In this document: positions 1-6,188 of the stretch, piece after piece | How positions within the stretch are numbered: the stretch's first letter is position 1 | Layout of the letters: every line of letters starts with the position of its first letter | NCBI GenBank assembly: GCA_023441255.1 | Contig: JAEZPW010000015.1 | Coordinates: forward strand, 1-6,188 | Length of the DNA: 6,188 nt | From: Acidobacteriota bacterium | GTDB lineage: Bacteria; Acidobacteriota; Terriglobia; Terriglobales; Acidobacteriaceae | Direction of reading: 5' to 3' | The notes under the pieces: model-generated | What the model was told of the DNA's origin: nothing | What the model saw: only the letters and a program-made list of their open reading frames with translations | Databases searched by the model: none | Program-made: the position numbers and the translations under genes

Positions 1-3000
1 TGCCGAAAACCACGAAGCGATCGTCGACTCCGCTCACCAGGTCGATCACATCGCCGTATCGCGTATAGGAGCCAGCCTGCCGAACATAAGGACCGGCGCG
101 ACTGGTCTGCTGGTAGTCGAAGGTGAGGTCGCCGGGAGTCCTGGCCTCGAACATGCGAGGATAGCCGCGCCACGCTAGTTGGGCAGAGGCGAGCGGCACT
201 TCGGTCAACTTAGTGTGAGTCGTGTCAGGCTCGCTGGTATCAAAGAGAATCTGGTCCCAGTAGATCTGCAGGTTTGTCGTCAGCCGAATCTGCCTGGTAC
301 CTCGCGGCAATTTGCCAGTCAGGTCCACGGTCATGGTCCGGCGCAGGCCTGCGGGGAAGCCGATGTCATCAACGACACGAGTCCAGTGGCCATCCGTCGT
401 TTGCGCATCGAGATAGGGCGCGAACGGCTCGACACCTGCCTGATATGCCGCATACATCGAGTTGGCCATGAAGTACTCGATATAGCCATTCATCAGGAGA
501 TGAAGTGGGCCGCCATCGTATGGTTGAGGGAGTTCGAGTGTGAGCGAGTGTGGTTGTGTGAAGCCCATCCACTTCATTGTCGTAAACCCGGTCACGTACT
601 CGTGATCGCGGGCCACCAACTGTGATCGAACATCGCGTCCGGTGTCGTCCCACGCAGCTGCTGGCGGGCTTGCGTTCCTACTGGTGATCAACTTGAACGC
701 GGGGAACGGTGGATTGCTGGCGAAGTACTCGTTCGGATAGACCTCCACGTTCCCGGGATGATCGACTGCCAGCAATCGAACCTGATCAAGGTACACGACC
801 TCTTCCATCGGTTCCATGAAGCGGAAGCTGAGCCGTCCGTGCTTCCGTGCGGGACTGACGCCTTCAATTTTTATGTACTCGGTCGGATCAGGTGTGTTCT
901 TTTCGGTCGGCGATATCCAATGGCCTACAACACCGGCGCCGATCATGTCGGCGACGAACTGGTATTGTTTTCCGTCCCAGACGAATAGCAGCGGACAGGA
1001 AGAGCCGCGCCGGTCGATCTCGCCGATTGCTTTCGCCGTGTTGGCCGGAATCTGTGCCTCGTCCTGCACAACGCCGGTTGGCCACAGCAGGCGGACGACA
1101 TCCACCGAGTTTTCGCTGCCAAGACCGGCGATAATTTCGGGTGAGTTCTGACCGTTGTAAGCTGCGGGACTGACCTCCCATTTCTGCCATACGGCGCCGG
1201 CGAAAACTTCGACCTTGGTTCCAATCGCGCTCTTGTTGTCGGCCAGTCCCTTTAGCGACAGACGCAGGAAGTTGTTCTGGTTGCCGCCCTCGTTCCGAAC
1301 GAGAACGAGTTTCCCGTCTGCCTGGGTGATCAATAGATCGACGTCGCCATCGCGGTCATAATCGGCGGTCAACAGGCCTCGCGGCAACGAGACCGAGATG
1401 GCGTTGAGACCCGTCTTTGTGGTGACGTTCACAAAGCCGGAAGGACCTTCATTGCGGAATAGATTGACGAAGCTGTGGCCCTTGTTGTCGCTGCCCGCAA
1501 CTGCGAGATCAATCCAACCGTCGTTGTCGTAGTCCAGTGCGGCGACGCCGAACAGTGGGCCTTGGTCTGCACCAGGAACATTCACGCGCTCGAAGCGCTG
1601 CCCACTCACGTTGCGATATAGGACGAGACCGTTGGGAGTAGCAAGCGCGATGTCCATCCACCCGTCTTTGTTGAAGTCCAGGATGGCCATGCCGCGGCCC
1701 GAAGGCACGTCAGCACCAATCGGAAGCTTTTTCCAAGGGCCTTCGCGGGGATTGACGAGGATCGTGCCGGGGCCCGAGAGAACGACGTCTGAAGCGCGAT
1801 CATTGTTGTAGTCGCTGACCATGGCAATGCCGGCATCTTGTAGCACGTTGAAACCGAGAGCATCAGTGACATCCGTAAACGAGCCGTTGCCATTGTTGCG
1901 CCACAAGTGCAATCGCGAAGCTGCAGGGTTTCCGGGTTTGTCTGTGGCGACAAGCAGATCAAGATCGCCATCGTGATCGTAGTCGAGGAAGGTAAGAGAA
2001 GATGGTCGCGCACTTCCGGTGGACAGACCGCTGGAGGCGGTGACGTCTACGAAGTGGCCTTTGTCATTCCGCAAGAGGACAAGGCCTCCAGAGATCCCAA
2101 GGACCAGGTCGGTGAAACCGTCGTTGTCGAAGTCACCGGCGGCGCAAGCACTCATCGTGCCAGACAGATGAGGCATTGTGGCAGCTGCAACATCGGCAAA
2201 CCGGTCGCCGAGGTTGTGGTAGAGAGCCAGGGAAGATGAAGCACGATCCGGGAACGATGCCAGCAGGTCGGGGCGGCCATCGTTATCGTAGTCCAGGAAG
2301 CACGCGACAGGCGCCTCGGGGCTTGAGTCCATGGTGTCGCGAGGAGGTAGGGCACGCGACAGGCCAACCTGCGCAGTGACGTCACTGAACTTCACCGGAA
2401 TCGCAGGAACAGGATGCTGTTCGCCACGGACAGGCACAGCGACCGAAAGCACACCCTGCTCGCCATAGGCAGGACTCATCAACTTTCCCTGCTTGTTCTT
2501 GGTGATGTGGTCGAAGCGAGCGAGGTGCGCCCTTGCGGCTTCCGTGTCCTTGACGCGCTGCAAGGACCGTGCAAGTCCGAATTCCGCGGAGGCATTTTCT
2601 GGAGCGAGCTGCAATGATTTCTGGAAAGCCGCAATGGCCTCGCGTTCGTTTCCCAGCTGCGACTGCATGGAGCCGACGAGATAAAAGGCGTCGGTATCCG
2701 AGGGTTCGAGTTGAGCCGCTTTCTGGAAAGCAGGCAGAGCAAGCTGCGACTGGCCAAGCGCCTTATACGTCAGGCCGAGGTTGTACCATGCCCGAGCAGA
2801 CTGCGAGTTGTGCGCCGTGGCTTGAGAAAGTACCTGCCGAGCTTCGGCGTAGCGTTGGAGACTGAGCAGCGCAATGCCCTTGTTAACCTGGGCCATTTCG
2901 AGTTTCGGGTCGCTGGCAAAGGCCTGTGAGAAAAAGTTCAGCGCCTTCTCAAACGCCTGCTGGTTCATGTAGGCGGTGCCGAGATTGTTGAGGCGAATCG

Positions 3001-3160
3001 CCTTGGCTGCAGAGCTACTGGCCGTCTTAACGGATGCCTTATTGGCCCGGGTGCGATGCGGCGATGGATGGGGCTTAGTCTGGGCTTGCGCCTGATAAAC
3101 CAGAAACGGCAGTGCCACCACGAGGACGTGAAACAGCGCGCTTAATAGGGGTCTTTTCAC
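1..3160 (-). CDS. Exported TPR / FG-GAP (VCBS) propeller protein with UnbV-like domain and unassigned C-terminal region; 3' end missing
   Basis: The frame is open from a GTG at 3160 to the left window edge: 1053 codons and no stop. An in-frame TGA at 3173-3175 lies five codons upstream and GGGGAG sits 5 nt before the GTG, which fixes the start. Residues 1-26 look like a signal peptide (MKR, hydrophobic core, AQA|Q). Residues 54-220 hold four to five TPRs. A propeller begins at VKFSDVT (256) and has Asp-rich loops at 290, 343, 393, 450, 495, 543 and 600; the one at 450 is degenerate (Gly replaced by Arg). Residues 628-712 resemble a divergent ASPIC/UnbV domain (AIGTKVEV, LLWPTGVV). Residues 720-1053 start with CPLLFVWDGKQYQFVADM and form a further region of unknown function that I recall from similar acidobacterial proteins. 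The protein is probably secreted or periplasmic, with calcium binding by the loops and protein contacts by the TPRs (inferred from the families). It is the last visible gene of the operon and overlaps B by 86 nt. Perhaps about 100 residues are missing (a guess). Confidence 0.9.
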   Translation of the reverse strand, partial: MKRPLLSALFHVLVVALPFLVYQAQAQTKPHPSPHRTRANKASVKTASSSAAKAIRLNNLGTAYMNQQAFEKALNFFSQAFASDPKLEMAQVNKGIALLSLQRYAEARQVLSQATAHNSQSARAWYNLGLTYKALGQSQLALPAFQKAAQLEPSDTDAFYLVGSMQSQLGNEREAIAAFQKSLQLAPENASAEFGLARSLQRVKDTEAARAHLARFDHITKNKQGKLMSPAYGEQGVLSVAVPVRGEQHPVPAIPVKFSDVTAQVGLSRALPPRDTMDSSPEAPVACFLDYDNDGRPDLLASFPDRASSSLALYHNLGDRFADVAAATMPHLSGTMSACAAGDFDNDGFTDLVLGISGGLVLLRNDKGHFVDVTASSGLSTGSARPSSLTFLDYDHDGDLDLLVATDKPGNPAASRLHLWRNNGNGSFTDVTDALGFNVLQDAGIAMVSDYNNDRASDVVLSGPGTILVNPREGPWKKLPIGADVPSGRGMAILDFNKDGWMDIALATPNGLVLYRNVSGQRFERVNVPGADQGPLFGVAALDYDNDGWIDLAVAGSDNKGHSFVNLFRNEGPSGFVNVTTKTGLNAISVSLPRGLLTADYDRDGDVDLLITQADGKLVLVRNEGGNQNNFLRLSLKGLADNKSAIGTKVEVFAGAVWQKWEVSPAAYNGQNSPEIIAGLGSENSVDVVRLLWPTGVVQDEAQIPANTAKAIGEIDRRGSSCPLLFVWDGKQYQFVADMIGAGVVGHWISPTEKNTPDPTEYIKIEGVSPARKHGRLSFRFMEPMEEVVYLDQVRLLAVDHPGNVEVYPNEYFASNPPFPAFKLITSRNASPPAAAWDDTGRDVRSQLVARDHEYVTGFTTMKWMGFTQPHSLTLELPQPYDGGPLHLLMNGYIEYFMANSMYAAYQAGVEPFAPYLDAQTTDGHWTRVVDDIGFPAGLRRTMTVDLTGKLPRGTRQIRLTTNLQIYWDQILFDTSEPDTTHTKLTEVPLASAQLAWRGYPRMFEARTPGDLTFDYQQTSRAGPYVRQAGSYTRYGDVIDLVSGVDDRFVVFG
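1518..1534. repeat. 17-bp direct repeat, copy 1 (codes for a calcium-loop motif in gene C)
   Basis: The same 17 bases, CCGTCGTTGTCGTAGTC on the plus strand, occur here and at 4648-4664 in gene B. On the coding strand they encode the DYDNDG core of a VCBS loop. Close variants lie at 2118-2134, 2278-2294 and 4465-4481. The repeat follows from the repeated protein motif and similar codon choice. Confidence 0.6.
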
Positions 3161-4868
3161 GCGTTCTCCCCGTCAGATCGAACTTGCGGGATGATATTAC
3201 GCCTTTGCCTTCCTGAACGGTAATAGTCTGACCTGTGGCAACGTTCGACAGACGATCTACCTGACCACTGGGCCATTTCACCTCAACGGATTCGACACTT
3301 CTGTGCTGACCGACGCCGAACGTGAGCACGAGTTCACTGGCAGAGAGGTATCCGGAACCGCTGCGCATCATCTGCCACTGCTTTTCACCGCCGCCGTAGG
3401 TAATATCGACGACAGAACCGATGCCGTCACGATTTGACTTCGTGCCAGACAGCTTTATGCGCAGGGCCTGGTTATCTCCGCCTTCGTTGCGAAACAGGTA
3501 TGCCGGTCCGCCATTCGTCATTACCAGCAGGTCGAGGTACCCGTCGTTATTCACGTCGGCATAGGCGGCACCTCGCGCTACCTTGGGCAGATCGAAAGCG
3601 GCGCCGGCCGAGGCTGCGACATCGGCAAACTTGCCGTTGCCGAGATTACGGAACAGGTGAGGCGGCTGGCGATACTTGATCCTCTTTTGAATGCGTTCTA
3701 TATCCGGCTCGATATGGCCGTTGGCGACAAAGATGTCAGGCCAGCCATCGAGGTCGAAATCCTGGAAGTAGCATGCGAAGCCCAGGCTGAGCAGGCTGGC
3801 ACGGCCAATATCAGAACGGGGCGCCTCGTCTACGAAGAGCCCGTTGCCCTCGTTGTGGTATAGCGCGATCATCTGGTTGGAGAAGTTGCTGATCATGATC
3901 GAGGGCCGGCCGGTACGGTCGTAATCGGCGGCGTCCACGCCCATGCCTGCGCGCGCAACTCCGTCCTCGCTGAAGGCTACGCCGGAGGGAAGTCCCTTTT
4001 CGCTGAAGCCACCCTTCTGGTTGTTAATGTAGAGTTTGTTCGGCTGCGTATCATTGGCGATGAGAATGTCCGGCCAGCCATCGGCGTTGGCGTCGAGAAT
4101 TGCGATGCCAAGACTCTTGGAGGTCGTGTCATACATCCCGGCCTTCTGGGTCGCGTCCTCAAAGCGCCCGCCGAGGTTGTGCCAGAGCCGGACCGAAGCA
4201 CCCTTGTACGATTCCGGCGTGCAGTACGATTTGCGGGCACCGTCCATCGTGCAATACAGGTCGTTCTCGGGCGTCCATTGCACGTAATTCGCAACAACAA
4301 GGTCCAGTTTGCCGTCACGGTCGTAATCTACCCACGCTGCACTCGTGCTGAATTCAGAGATTCCCCACATGCCGGCGGCTTTTGTCACATCCGAAAACGT
4401 GCCATTCCCGTTGTTGTGAAACAGGTGGCTCTGCCCCACGGCGGTAATGAACAGGTCGTCGTAACCATCGTTGTCGTAGTCTCCGACCGCAACACCCATT
4501 CCATACATTGGAATGGATAGGCCAGCTTTCGCGGTGACGTCAGTAAAGGTACCGTCGCGATTGTTGTGATAGAGCTTTAGCGTCGTGCGACCGTGAACGC
4601 TGTGGCCGGGCCAGTCCTGGCCATTCACCAGGACGATGTCGGGATAGCCGTCGTTGTCGTAGTCAATGAAGGCGCAGCCCGGTCCGAGCGTCTCGGGAAG
4701 GTACCGCTTTCCGAAAGATCCGGTGTTGTGAACGAAGCTGATGCCAGCAGCTTTCGTCACATCGCTGAAGCGGACTTCAGACCCGAACGCAGTAGCCGGG
4801 AGAACAATGAGCACGGCCACGAACAAATGCAGATTTATCAGGCTTCTTGCGGTTCCAGACAGGGTCAT
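3075..4868 (-). CDS. CRTAC1-family exported protein: FG-GAP/VCBS seven-loop propeller plus ASPIC/UnbV domain
   Basis: This is a complete 597-residue protein. The ATG overlaps the stop of gene A as ATGA and is preceded by AGGCGG at 6 nt. Residues 1-29 form a likely signal peptide (hydrophobic LFVAVLIVLPATAFG). The mature part opens with EVRFSDVTKAAGISFVHNTG, typical of CRTAC1-like proteins. Asp-rich loops of the DxDxDGxxD type start at residues 69, 130, 181, 259, 315, 370 and 438. The one at 315 is degenerate (DYDRTGRPS). Seven loops fit a seven-bladed, integrin-like beta-propeller with bound calcium. Cys206 and Cys216 could form a disulfide in a loop between blades. An ASPIC/UnbV domain covers about 468-555 (GIGSVVDITYGG, RSGSGYLSASE, FGVG, VKWPSGQVDRL). 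Family members usually end soon after the equivalent of VQEGKG, but here a basic tail of about 40 residues follows and overlaps gene C. The role is unknown; it is probably an extracytoplasmic binding or structural protein. The family call is secure, the function is not. Confidence 0.95.
   Translation of the reverse strand: MTLSGTARSLINLHLFVAVLIVLPATAFGSEVRFSDVTKAAGISFVHNTGSFGKRYLPETLGPGCAFIDYDNDGYPDIVLVNGQDWPGHSVHGRTTLKLYHNNRDGTFTDVTAKAGLSIPMYGMGVAVGDYDNDGYDDLFITAVGQSHLFHNNGNGTFSDVTKAAGMWGISEFSTSAAWVDYDRDGKLDLVVANYVQWTPENDLYCTMDGARKSYCTPESYKGASVRLWHNLGGRFEDATQKAGMYDTTSKSLGIAILDANADGWPDILIANDTQPNKLYINNQKGGFSEKGLPSGVAFSEDGVARAGMGVDAADYDRTGRPSIMISNFSNQMIALYHNEGNGLFVDEAPRSDIGRASLLSLGFACYFQDFDLDGWPDIFVANGHIEPDIERIQKRIKYRQPPHLFRNLGNGKFADVAASAGAAFDLPKVARGAAYADVNNDGYLDLLVMTNGGPAYLFRNEGGDNQALRIKLSGTKSNRDGIGSVVDITYGGGEKQWQMMRSGSGYLSASELVLTFGVGQHRSVESVEVKWPSGQVDRLSNVATGQTITVQEGKGVISSRKFDLTGRTREKTPIKRAVSRPRGGTAVSGLSGASPD
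3166..3171 (-). promoter_or_regulatory. Ribosome binding site of gene C (GGGGAG)
   Basis: GGGGAG lies 5 nt upstream of the GTG at 3160, inside the coding sequence of gene B. With the in-frame TGA at 3173-3175 directly upstream, it decides the start of C, since no earlier start codon is available. Its position inside B suggests that ribosomes translating B pass over the initiation site of C, so expression of C is likely coupled to or modulated by B. Confidence 0.75.
4496..4516. repeat. Perfect 8-bp inverted repeat inside gene B
   Basis: CCATTCCA at 4496-4503 and TGGAATGG at 4509-4516 are perfect reverse complements around a 5-nt spacer. The site lies in codons for an IPMYGMG segment between the first two propeller loops. 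No T-run follows on either strand, so it does not look like an intrinsic terminator. The repeat is directly visible; a function is not supported. Confidence 0.5.
4648..4664. repeat. 17-bp direct repeat, copy 2 (codes for a calcium-loop motif in gene B)
   Basis: This is identical to the copy at 1518-1534 in gene C and has the same orientation. It encodes the DYDNDG core of the first propeller loop of gene B (residues 69-74). Two identical copies about 3.1 kb apart in neighbouring genes could in principle allow recombination, though they are short. Confidence 0.6.
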
Positions 4869-6188
4869 TGCTGTCCGCCTGAGGAGTCAGTCTTTTCGGC
4901 CACTCCTGCTCGCTTCATCGTTCTTGCTGGCAGCTTTTTGACGGACGAAGCTGCAACCCGGCTCAGGTCCACTGAGTCATGTTCATGGATGGACTGCCGC
5001 TCGTTGTTGTCTTCGGGATGTGTGCGCCGATATTCGCCGGTAATGGTCTGAGAACTCTCGTCCGCCTTGAAGCGTTGGTAGAGCTTCTCGTGGCGCTCTG
5101 CCAGATTGCCCTGCCCAAGGCCCCGATAGGACAGCATCAAGTTGTAGTGCGCCTGCAGGTCTTCCGGGTCTATGGCCAGCACACGCTGCAACTCGTGAAC
5201 GGCCTCAGCATACTTGCGCTGCAGGAACAAAACACGGCCGAGCTCATTGAGCACAACGCGATCACGCGGAAATTGCTGCAGGACGGTGCGGAGCCGACTG
5301 ACGGCTTCGTCATAGTGGCCCTCGTTGTGCAATACCTTGGCATAGAAGAAGTTGGCGCGCGCGAGTTGCGGCTGAAGCTGCAAAGCACGCTGCAGCACGT
5401 CACGAGCTCTCTGCATGTCGCCTTCCTGAACGGCCACGCGTCCCAGGTTCACCCAGCCATCAGCATTGGACGGATCTATTTCAGTGATCTTCTCAAATGC
5501 ACGGCGGGCGCCGAGCAGGTCGCCTTGCAGCAGCAAACCTATGCCGTAGTCGTTCCAGCGTGTCCAATCCTCCGCGTTCAGGTCCACACGCGGGCCGGTC
5601 GGTTTGGAATTCCGCGGAAGAACATTCAAAACAGCCTGCGATTGGGAGATGGCGACGATAGGCAGGTCTGGAACTTGCTTGAGCTTGCCGGAGACATGTT
5701 CCGTGCTACCGTCGAATACATATCGCGTGTCGTCGTAGTGCGGCGTGACTGCCGCCGCATTTTGCTGGGTGTCTGGAACGCCCCTGAACGAGAATTGGGT
5801 GTTCCACCAGGAGAACTTGCGATAGCACAAGCGAGCCTGCAAGGTGACGCGATTGCCGGCATTGTCGGGAATCTTCAGGCGGTAGTGGACAGTGTCGGCA
5901 GCTCCGGGAGGTATGAGACGAACGTAAACGGTGGCACGCGAGGACCAGGCGTTTCGCTTATTGATGGGATTGCCGTGGCCATCGATCAAGAGCGAGCGGT
6001 AGAAATGCGCGCCAGGTTCCACCGGGCCCTTGCCGTCGTCCTCAACCATGCCGCTCCAGAACAAGGTCTGCCCTTTGTCGTCGACGGCCTTCAGTTCGAG
6101 CCACGTATCGTATGCGTCTACCGTGCCGCCAGGGAAGAAATGTCCGACGCGGCGTGTTCGAACAACTACGTCGACGCGAACGGTATCA
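4865..6188 (-). CDS. TPR protein, 5' end missing; possible C-terminal half of a multiheme cytochrome-TPR protein
   Basis: The frame is open from the right edge to a TGA at 4865-4867: 440 residues without a genuine start. A TTG at 6064 and an ATG at 6049 are in frame but lie inside a conserved-looking domain, so I treat them as internal. Residues 1-160 are beta-rich and begin with VRVDVVVRTRRVGHFFPGG, followed by DAYDTWLELKAVDDKGQ, a GxMVEDDG stretch, and later YRKFSWWNTQFSFRGV. GHxFPxG followed by a W-[LI]-E strand is a pattern I associate with the C-terminal part of multiheme c-type cytochromes, but no CXXCH is present in the visible part, so heme binding is only inferred. Residues 208-377 hold about five TPRs (WVNLGRVAVQEGDMQRA and AHYNLMLSYRGLGQGNLAE are clear ones). 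A polar tail with HPEDNNERQSIHEH ends the protein. The stop overlaps the start of B by 4 nt, implying translational coupling. Cellular location cannot be read because the N-terminus is missing. Confidence 0.88.
   Translation of the reverse strand, partial: DTVRVDVVVRTRRVGHFFPGGTVDAYDTWLELKAVDDKGQTLFWSGMVEDDGKGPVEPGAHFYRSLLIDGHGNPINKRNAWSSRATVYVRLIPPGAADTVHYRLKIPDNAGNRVTLQARLCYRKFSWWNTQFSFRGVPDTQQNAAAVTPHYDDTRYVFDGSTEHVSGKLKQVPDLPIVAISQSQAVLNVLPRNSKPTGPRVDLNAEDWTRWNDYGIGLLLQGDLLGARRAFEKITEIDPSNADGWVNLGRVAVQEGDMQRARDVLQRALQLQPQLARANFFYAKVLHNEGHYDEAVSRLRTVLQQFPRDRVVLNELGRVLFLQRKYAEAVHELQRVLAIDPEDLQAHYNLMLSYRGLGQGNLAERHEKLYQRFKADESSQTITGEYRRTHPEDNNERQSIHEHDSVDLSRVAASSVKKLPARTMKRAGVAEKTDSSGGQQ
4875..4880 (-). 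promoter_or_regulatory. Probable ribosome binding site of gene B (AGGCGG)
   Basis: AGGCGG ends 6 nt before the ATG at 4868 and lies within the last codons of gene A. The match to AGGAGG is imperfect, but the ATGA stop-start overlap makes reinitiation by ribosomes finishing A plausible. It supports the ATG at 4868, which is followed by a well-formed signal peptide. Confidence 0.6.

Noticed and set aside
179..625. Plus-strand open frame of 148 codons
   Set aside because: It is antisense to the conserved C-terminal region of gene C and has no family features or convincing ribosome binding site.
1606..2013. Minus-strand open frame of 135 codons
   Set aside because: It is an out-of-frame shadow of the propeller in gene C. 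The long frame of C gives recognisable VCBS repeats throughout this stretch.
3194..3223. Possible internal promoter for gene C (TAATAT with TTACCG 18 nt upstream)
   Set aside because: Only 4 of 6 and 3 of 6 bases match the consensus and the site lies in conserved UnbV codons of gene B; co-transcription with A and B is simpler.
4496..4516. Inverted repeat as an intrinsic terminator
   Set aside because: No T-run follows on either strand and the site is well inside a coding region.
4593..5051. Plus-strand open frame of 152 codons
   Set aside because: It lies opposite the A/B junction, shows no recognisable domain, and its Val-rich stretches are the mirror of the repeated Asp-loop codons of gene B.
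4865..6064. Gene A starting at the TTG at 6064
   Set aside because: The frame stays open to the window edge and the 41 upstream residues include the conserved-looking VGHFFPGG motif, so the real start is outside the window.

Overview
The window is a fully coding stretch on the minus strand holding three consecutive genes that read right to left. No RNA gene, insertion sequence, CRISPR array or non-coding stretch longer than a few bases is visible. The DNA is moderately GC-rich (roughly 55-60% by eye). The gene families (secreted CRTAC1-type FG-GAP/VCBS propellers with an ASPIC/UnbV domain, combined with tetratricopeptide (TPR) proteins) are strongly expanded in Acidobacteriota, especially soil Terriglobia. 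That phylum is my best guess, inferred from remembered family distribution and not from a search.

Layout in transcription order. Gene A (4865-6188) enters from the right edge without its 5' end. Its 440 visible residues are a beta-rich domain with a GHFFPGG motif, about five TPRs and a polar tail. Gene B (3075-4868) is complete. It encodes a 597-residue exported protein with a signal peptide, seven Asp-rich VCBS/FG-GAP loops and an ASPIC/UnbV domain, followed by an unusual basic tail. Gene C (1-3160) runs off the left edge. Its 1053 visible residues carry a signal peptide, four to five TPRs, a second seven-loop propeller, a divergent UnbV-like domain and a roughly 330-residue C-terminal region I cannot assign. 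Because C has no stop codon inside the window, it is easy to miss when only closed ORFs are listed, yet it is the largest gene here.

The genes are very tightly packed. A and B overlap by 4 bases (ATGA). B and C overlap by 86 bases in different frames, so the signal peptide of C is encoded inside the C-terminal tail of B. This points to one polycistronic message with translational coupling. B and C both have export signals, so the products probably meet outside the cytoplasm, where the Asp-rich loops could bind calcium and the TPRs could mediate protein-protein contacts. The actual biological role is unknown. Gene A may be the C-terminal half of a multiheme cytochrome-TPR protein, but its N-terminus is outside the window.

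The points most worth a second look are the B/C overlap with its possible frameshifted stop, the unassigned C-terminal region of C, and the modular relation between the three proteins (TPR; propeller-UnbV; TPR-propeller-UnbV).
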